From: Lonicera japonica
Taxonomy: Eukaryota; Streptophyta; Magnoliopsida; Dipsacales; Caprifoliaceae
Assembly (NCBI GenBank): GCA_021464415.1
Contig: CM038463.1
Span: 5,890,001-5,954,000, forward strand
Direction of reading: 5' to 3'
Length of the DNA: 64,000 nucleotides
The notes below the pieces were generated by a model, which saw only the letters and a program-made list of their open reading frames with translations, was not told where the DNA came from and searched no databases. The position numbers and the translations under genes were made by a program. This document shows positions 57,324 to 64,000 of this stretch, piece after piece. Position 1 is the stretch's first letter. The number at the start of each line of letters is the position of its first letter.

Positions 57324-57332
57324 ATTTTTAAA

Positions 57333-57700
57333 TTGATTATTAATTTAGTTGTGCATTATGTCCCCCCTCTAATACTTCTAATTATTTTTGTATTGTGAGA
57401 GTTTATTACATTAATCAAAATAAAATAGAATTTTTAATTTCAGAAATTCTAAAAGAAAAAGTAAAACTCTTAATTTAAGATATATACGGAGTTATTAATT
57501 TTTATTTAAGGATTAAAAATATAAGCTTATGTCAAAATAGATACAAGTTATATATCTGTATGGTACAAAACTCTTTCTTAGAAAATAAAACTAATTTGAA
57601 AATAGATGTCAAATTTTTTTACTGAATGTAGTAAGATACTAGATGTCAAATTTAATAAAATACCAGGGAACTTCAATCATTTGAAAGTAAAAAACAAAAA
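57333..57700. other. Intergenic, nothing recognised
   Basis: AT-rich sequence after the MULE-1 end, including a poly(A) tract near 57,694. No gene or clear repeat. Confidence 0.4.
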
Positions 57701-57706
57701 AAAAAA

Positions 57707-58055
57707 TAACATCAACTATTTTTTGGCCCCTACAAGATTATGTCTTATTTTCGCCCCTCCTCATATAACTTTGTGATTCGACTGCCCCTGGACTAAAGGC
57801 CATGTCTAACTAATTGCTTTAGATATATGAAGACCATTTGAGATTTTTGGGACTTTCCGGGCTGGCCCATAAATTATATATGCAGAAAAAATATTTGTTT
57901 TTTATTTTAAAAATATATGAACATAAAGAACTAAAACGCGATTTATTGATGTAATGAACAGAGTTGGCATTCATAATAATATAGCTATATGGAGATCTAG
58001 TTGATTATTGGAGCCAGGCCAGAATGTCTCCGCTCCATGATGTGTTGCTTTCAAA
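57707..58055 (+). pseudogene. Ankyrin exon-2 relic with intron sequence, copy 1
   Basis: GAACAGAGTTGGCATTCATAATAATA-AGCTATATGGA at 57,957 onward matches exon 2 at 3111. The glutamine codon CAG is TAG here and the exon is broken after TTGATTATTGGAGCC. The preceding intron-like sequence from 57,707 is repeated at 61,345. Confidence 0.75.
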
Positions 58056-58505
58056 ATATCACTTGTAGTTCGTACGACTGCCGGAAAATGTTGTGTTCTC
58101 ATTATCGACCTAATTTCTTTGCTTCACAAAGAAACTAGGCTGAGAGAGTCTGTGAACACCTCATTTTGTGACCCACGCAAGAATTTCGATCTCTAAATAA
58201 ATGATCACGCATGTATGCACGAGCATTCCTAGATGCATACATACCATATGCATGTGATACATGTCAAAGAAAGAAGCCAAAAAGACTCCCGGACGAGAGG
58301 TTATGAGAATTACTAGAAATTGCCGGAATCGAAAACCGTCAAAACCCCTGGAAACTTGTTTAAGGAGAGGTCCCTTTTTATGATCATTCTCGAACTTTTA
58401 GTATTACTAGATAACCAAAAAACCAGGAGTTCACTATGTGTAATCAAAAGGGGACCTTCCCGAAGTCCAATTGAGCTCAAATTTGGTCAGTAGACATGTT
58501 GTATA

Positions 58506-59974
58506 TAATGGAAACATAAATACATGATCGTCTGATGTTGCGTATAGATTGAACAAAAAACTTTTGCTAAAACCCTATAAGAATAAAGGGATTCGACCTT
58601 TATGGATCATGTAGAGGATCCATATGAGGAGAATAGGGTTTGAAAGCATCAAATTGCGATATGGTCAGATTTTTTAATTTTCATTAGGTTGCGAAAATAG
58701 ATTGTTTTCGCCGCTGAAATGACTTACGATCGTCCTGATTGTTCGTGCAATAATAATAACTTTGCGTTCCAAACGACATATCCAAAAATTAGCCCGATCC
58801 AACGATGTGATTAAAAGTTATGATTGATTTACGACTGGAGTACCGAAAACCTAAAGATCTTCTATCATATTCCTTCCGCCATCAAATCTTGCACCGAGTG
58901 TGGGCTACGGTTTCACCAAGATCTCCTCCTCTCTCAATAGAACAAATCCTAACTCATGAGAATTATTGTTATAATGAGAAGAGACAACGCCAGCGTATAT
59001 ATAAGACTACAATAGGGACCTTAAGGAAAAATAAGTGTTTAGGCTTCCTATGAAAAGTTCGAATCCTAATTCCACTATGAATTAGTTCCTCCCGTAAATT
59101 ATAATTCACACCACTGAAGAATTATAATTGCACTCCCATCCTTATCTCAAAATTATATTTCGAGCTCATTGTTATTAAATACTTATTATTCTCCCCACGT
59201 TAAGATTACAGATAACCGCCATTTAAATTAAATTACTGACAATTATATTTAAATGACTTCTTAATCCTTGAGCCTACCACTTAACTTATTTGACATGTCG
59301 GATTAACATAATCCACCTGCAGGGTTTGACATGATCAAAACTTATAAGCTTCTCAAGGGGCTATCATTAATCCCTGTACCGGGACGTGGATTCCATCAAT
59401 AATTAATATTCATCATACATATAGTGACGTCATCCAATTCACGAAGATTATTGATCCATAAATGAATCTCACTCTTAATGAGTCAAAACAACAAACATTA
59501 CATATACATGTATATTAATTATTTCAAGATTAAGAGTATAAGTAATCATAATAACAATGGGATTTTAAATTGTTTTATATAGTCCGTATAAAAATAATTA
59601 ACCCAAACTGGTCCTATTCAATACACACAAAGTGCACTAGTACAACGAGTTAAAACTATATCGTTTCCTATAATCAAGATAAAGTACTAAAACTTGTGCT
59701 ACAATCCTACCGATGGGTGTTTAATTCCATCTAAGACTGTGAACTATTAAACTTCTATTCCACAAGAACCGATGATATGATCTTTTGTGTGTAAGATATA
59801 CTCTACACACCAAATCATATACTATATGGAATAAAAGACACACATGCACAATATTTAAATAAATAATATAATGCAACCATTGTCCATAAGGTTTCTCATT
59901 AAAATAGCAAAACCAAGTTTATAACATATCCAAATCAATAAGAAAATTATGGCTTTTAGTATATCACTCTAACA
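58506..59974 (-). mobile_element. Solo LTR of copia family C
   Basis: 1469 bp; the minus strand runs TGTTAGAGTGATATACTAAA to ATGTTTCCATTA (last base pair of the canonical CA mutated). Flanked by GTATA (58,501-58,505) and GTATT (59,975-59,979), a 5-bp duplication with one mismatch. The interrupted LTR A sequence (GACATGTTGTAT / TATTATGAGGAAT) rejoins as in 29,068-29,095. Confidence 0.9.
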
Positions 59975-60129
59975 GTATTATGAGGAATATCATGCCAAAA
60001 ATTCAGATTTATTTGATAGTTCGTTTGACAGAAATTACGAAAATTGCCTGCAAACAAACACCCCAAAGTGTTTGTCCACACGACACACCCACCCAAACAT
60101 TCCTAGGTGTTTGTCTACACGACACACTA

Positions 60130-60372
60130 GGATGTTTATCCGCAGACAAATATTTTCTGGCCCAGCCCATTAATTCTATACAAATATAAATACACTTGCA
60201 CATACCCCATTTGAAGTATCAATCTGGTGTGTCTTGTAAACAAACTTCCTAAGATGTTTATCTGTGGACAAATATTTTCTGGCCCAGCCCATTAATTCTA
60301 TACAAATATAAATACACCTGCACATTCCCCATTTCAAGCATCAATTAGCTCTGTGACTTCGGGATAAGTGCT
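60130..60372 (+). repeat. ~122-bp direct duplication over the promoter of LTR A
   Basis: TATTTTCTGGCCCAGCCCAT followed by TAATTCTATACAAATATAAA occurs at 60,151 and 60,273, each time with the TATA-like TATAAATACAC and a preceding GTTTGTC hairpin. The other LTR A copies have one. Confidence 0.85.
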
Positions 60373-61344
60373 CTAAAATAGTATTATACTATTTTCAAGG
60401 CTCTCAGGTATTTTTTTATCTCATTCCGGCTTTAATTTTTTATCTGTGTTCATTTTATCAGTTATAATTGATCAAGCGCATGTAAAAATTGTTGTTTATC
60501 TTAAAATCAGTCTAGATTTCATATTTAAACCTCGTTTTTAAAACCAAAGGTATGGAACGAGCTGAAACCATTTTTAAACATATTTTAAAATTATAAAATC
60601 TCGATTTTATCAGCTCGATCCACGAAAGAATTAACAAGAGTTTGTACTTGGTTTAATTTATAAATTGCGGTGCTTACCGAAATATCCAATATAAGAGTAC
60701 TGAATTCGTTAATGTCGGTTTAAATTATTAAACTGTGATACACTATTGACGAACGAATCTTGAGAATTGCCAGATATCCAATTCCAAATCGAATTAGCTT
60801 CCGAAAAGCCCTGAACTTTTTCAAAAAACACCTATTTTGCTATTTATCATTATCAAAATCATTTTTCAAACCATACACACTGATTTCTAAAATCAAAGGG
60901 CAAAATACGACACACATGCTTTTCATGACCACCCCAAATCCCGTTTTCCAAAAATTATGGGTCGATACGCGATAACACCAATAGGCATGCGAATGTTCGA
61001 TTATAATTACATATATATCTTACTTAGAGACCGAAGGGGCGAATTGGGTGCCTAACACCTTCCCGAACCTTTGAATCAACTGGTTTCACATTGATTGTGT
61101 TTAAGAGGTTGTTTAACCCATAAATGTTTCTTTTTTCACACAGACTTTTGTTTGTTTAGTAAAACAAACCGGGGACTCTGATTTCCTTTACAAGTCATCA
61201 CTCTTTTTTCATAACAAAACAAACCGTTTTCCAAATGAACCGAAAAATTGAACGAATCGCCACCAAGAGGGCCGGCGTCGAAAGCGCGGGTTCTCACATA
61301 AACATGGGAGTGATTAATATTAACTTGTTTGATACAACTATTTT

Positions 61345-61735
61345 TTGGCCCCTATAAGATTATGTCTTATTTTCGCCCATGATCATACAACATTATGATT
61401 CGACTGCCCTTGGACTAAAGGCCATGTCTAACTAATTGCTTTAGATATATTAAGACTATTTGAGATTTTGGGGACTTTCCAGGCTGGCCCGTAAATTATA
61501 TATGCAGAAAAAATATTTGTATTTTGTTTTAAATATATATCAACATGAAGAACTAAAATGCGATTTATTGATATAATGACCAGAGTTGGCATTCATAATA
61601 ATATAGCTTTATAGAGATCTAGTTGATTATCGAAGCCATGTAGGAATGTCTCTGCTCCATCTTCTAGTCAGTAAACCTTCTGCTTTCAAAAATGGAACTT
61701 CACTTAGATGCCTTGACAGTATAATCATGGTGAGT
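61345..61735 (+). pseudogene. Ankyrin exon-2 relic with intron sequence, copy 2
   Basis: Exon 2-like sequence from about 61,578: LAFIII, stop, then DLVDYRSH and LLVSKPSAFKNG, and a GTGAGT donor at about 61,730. It is longer than copy 1, which ends inside the exon. The upstream ~230 bp (TTTTTTGGCCCCTA-AAGATTATG) is the same as at 57,718. Confidence 0.8.
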
Positions 61736-61859
61736 TAATTATGTAAATAGTAGGTGATCTTGTATAATTTTGGATTAGTTTTTAATTAACTTATAGTGGG
61801 TCTTTCTATTTTAATTTTAGTCTAATAGTATTACTAGACTGGGGGATCCTCTACAATGT

Positions 61860-63069
61860 TAAAAATCACTCTGCAGTAAGGTGGAAGAGATATGAAGCAT
61901 TCATTTAACATGGGACGGCTCATATTTTGAAAATAGATTTTACTTAAATGAGTCTTCATCAGAAAAAATTACTCGTTAAGTTGCAAACCAAATGGAAAAT
62001 AACGGAGTATTATTGTCTCGAGCTTCTTTAGATTATGAGTCTTCTTTACTAACAAAAACTATTAATAAATCTAAGCCACTTATTTTTTAAATTAATGGTC
62101 AAACCTTTTTTTTAAAAGGAATGTCTAAGTCTTTTCCTTTTACTACGATAACAATTAAACCCCCAACCCACGCGTAAATGGTCCAATTTATTTTTGGAAG
62201 AAATGTCTAAATCTCTTCCTTTTACTACAATCAAGCCCAGGTCAGATTCAAACCTAAACCTGGGTGGACATCTTTACCATCATGGTGCTTTTAGTCTTTA
62301 TTATAAATAGATGGGATTAAATACTAATTTTATCATTAGCCTACAAAAGTGATTCAACATTCTCATTTAAATTTGGAAGAAAAATCCACACCTCACCTAC
62401 CTCCACCAAAATTCCACATCTCACCTACCTCCACCACCCTTTAGCAAATTACCTTTTTGCCCCTCATTTTCACCAAATTTACCTTTTTTTCATTCTACAT
62501 TTACCTATAAATACCTCCTCTCATTCATTCCTTCAACACACCACCCATCTCATCCAAGAGATACAAAGCCATTGGAAATACAAATATAAGCCAATTCAAG
62601 AAGAAGATTGAATAGCCTTATAGTCTATATCTTCTCAAGAGAAAAGAGAAGTTATGGCTTTTTTTATATCTCTCTTAATTAAAGAAGAAGATGGAACAGT
62701 CTTATACTCTCTCTTCTCATACCCCAAAAAATACCAACAACTCTTATACACTCTCTTTCTTACACAATCTATTATTCATATTATTGAAATATTTGTAATC
62801 CTAATTCTATACTTATAAATAGAATTAATGAAATTATAGAGAGAAAAGTTAGTAGCTTGTATTCTCATCCAAGTTAATTGCTTTTGAGTTAATACAAAGC
62901 AAGCACACACAAAAAGAGGACGTACTGTTGGAATAGAATAAGCGCTACCGGAGGAACCTACCTTATTAAAAAATGTCGTGTGTTCATCATTGCACCGCAT
63001 TTACTTTTTATTCATCGATATTTGCTTATGGATTGGTTAATTATCTACTTCTAGATTTTGACACCATCA
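61860..63069 (+). repeat. Probable 5' LTR of another LTR retrotransposon
   Basis: Ends TTTTGACACCATCA (63,069), followed by GTTGGTGCCGTCTGTGGGAA, a primer-site-like sequence common after plant Ty3 LTRs. A TATAAATA box is at 62,507-62,514 in TTACCTATAAATACC. The start is uncertain; TGTTAAAAATCACTC at 61,857 is one candidate. Confidence 0.5.
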
Positions 63070-63142
63070 GTTGGTGCCGTCTGTGGGAACGATAAGCTCT
63101 CTAAAGCTCTCGTTGTTTAAAAATTATAAATAAATTTTCAGT

Positions 63143-63727
63143 AAAAAGGCTCTAAAACCTACAGGCCTATAGTAGCTCAATATTCTCTGGCGCATAACTT
63201 CGTGCTCAAAACTCCAAATTATGCGATTCTAAAGTTCATGTTGGAGAAAATTTTAAGATATACAACTGTTCAGTTCAACCTTTTTCCAAATTCAGCCATC
63301 TCGGAATCCAAAACTGTTATACAAATTTTCTGCAACAAAAAGGCGAAAAGTTCGCAGGCCTAAAGTGGTTCAATATTCTTGGGTGCATAACTTTGTGCTC
63401 AAAATTCCAAATTATGCAATTCTGTAGTCAAATTTGAAGAAAATTTCAAGTGCTACAATTTTCCATATTAATAGTTCTTTAAATTCGGCCATTTCGGGGT
63501 CCAAAATTGCAATACAAATTTCTGCAATAAAAAGGGCAAACTCCCGCGGGCATAAAGTGACTCAATACTCTTGGGTGCATAACATTTTACTCAGAGTTTC
63601 AAATTATGTGATTCTTAAGTCTATTGTGAAGAAAATTTCAAAAGTTACAACTTTGCAGTTTAGTATTTTTCTAAATTCGACCATCTCATGGTCCAAAAAT
63701 GTAACGCAAAGATCCAGTAACAAAAAA
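63143..63727 (+). repeat. Three tandem ~192-bp repeats in the leader of that element
   Basis: The landmark GCATAACTT recurs at 63,192, 63,385 and 63,577, with CAAATTATG-GATTCT, GAAGAAAATTT, ACAACTTTGCAGTT and GCCATCTCGG-TCCAAAA in the same order in each unit. One diverged unit occurs in the solo LTR at about 13,300-13,470. Confidence 0.85.
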
Positions 63728-63794
63728 TGTGAAAATTCATAGGCATTACGCAAGTGAATCCATGTCCAATTCAGTTTAGTAGGCACACCAAGCT

Positions 63795-64000
63795 CTAAAG
63801 AGCACACTTACACTCCAGAAATCCCTGAGAAAAACAGACATATTTTAAACTCAAGTGGAATATCTCTGGAACATTTGTTTAAAATACAAAACCCTCGCTA
63901 GAGGTTGGTTTAGTAAGAACGCTTATACTCCAAAAAGCCCTAAGAAAAACATGCATTCTTTAAACATTCAAGTGAAATATCTCCGGAACACTTGTTTAGA
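63795..64000 (+). repeat. ~115-bp direct repeat at the right edge
   Basis: ACACTTACACTCC-GAAATCCCTGAGAAAAACA...TATCTCTGGAACATTTGTTTA is repeated from about 63,922 as ACGCTTATACTCC-AAAGCCCTAAGAAAAACA...TATCTCCGGAACACTTGTTTA. The array may continue beyond the window. Confidence 0.75.

Larger units (their letters stand above)
58056..61298 (+). mobile_element. 3' end of a second element A copy, split by a copia solo LTR
   Basis: Begins with the internal end shared with 28,595-28,667 (GTTCTCATTATCGACCTA and the polypurine tract), then the LTR from TGAACACCTC (58,153) to GGGTTCTCACA (61,298). The LTR is interrupted at 58,505/59,980. It differs from 28,668-30,999 by scattered changes and a 122-bp internal duplication. 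Confidence 0.85.

Noticed and set aside
53324..59053. Similar small frames at 53,324-53,515 (minus) and 58,820-59,053 (plus)
   Set aside because: They are the same stretch of the copia C LTR in its two orientations, not a conserved gene.
59980..60203. Cys/His-rich short peptides (TPQSVCPHDTPTQTF)
   Set aside because: Translation of the GTTTGTC hairpin cluster in LTR A; Cys/His pattern is a by-product.

Overview
This is a transposon-dense stretch of a flowering-plant (probably eudicot) nuclear genome. The evidence is ACD6/ITN1-like ankyrin-PGG genes with GT-AG introns, Ty1/copia and Ty3-type LTR retrotransposons, two large Mutator-like elements (MULEs), small inverted-repeat elements, and an integrated plant pararetrovirus (Caulimoviridae). 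I cannot name the species. No rRNA, tRNA or CRISPR array was seen. Almost every coding region is broken; the longest intact frame is a truncated copia pol. LAYOUT: 1-10.2 kb and 57.3-61.7 kb hold remains of a tandem ankyrin gene family: a 3' gene end (2-818), a duplicated promoter plus first exon (1554-2775), a six-exon gene body (2465-4530) cut in exon 6 by a copia element (4531-7011), a third promoter/first-exon copy (9610-10213), and two decayed exon-2 copies (57.95 kb, 61.6 kb). From 10,259 to 57,323 lies what I read as one old MULE (MULE-1), with matching ends and a 7/9 target-site match, swollen to 47 kb by nested insertions. Its transposase gene is split at 13,064/31,005 by an 18-kb LTR retrotransposon (element A) with a perfect 5-bp target duplication (CCAAG). 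Element A holds a solo LTR and a rearranged head-to-head pararetrovirus (15,058-26,295) in its 5' LTR, and two tandem-repeat arrays before its 3' LTR. After the transposase end come a reverse-strand ULP1-like protease gene of MULE-1, then MULE-2 (35,302-45,035), which carries a FAR1-type transposase, an OTU-like protease and a reverse-strand plant mobile domain (PMD) gene, interrupted by a solo LTR with a perfect GCGTG duplication. From 45.0 to 56.2 kb there are a copia LTR fragment, a SIRE-like remnant, a decayed copia element with a complete 1470-bp 3' LTR, and a Ty3-like 3' remnant. A 3' end of element A (58,056-61,298), split by a copia solo LTR, and the start of another LTR element (to 64,000) close the window. 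MOST UNUSUAL SIGNAL: both MULEs have convergent genes (transposase forward, accessory protease or PMD gene reverse) and both carry arrays of short hairpin-forming repeats upstream of each gene and between them. The repeat sequences are unrelated: in MULE-1 a unit close to CCAGTAATCCAAATTACTGG, in MULE-2 a unit with ATTCGG...CCGAAT arms. The same architecture built from different sequences suggests a functional or mechanistic role. Nested order, oldest to youngest by inclusion: ankyrin locus > MULE-1 > element A > pararetrovirus, and MULE-1 > MULE-2 > solo LTR.
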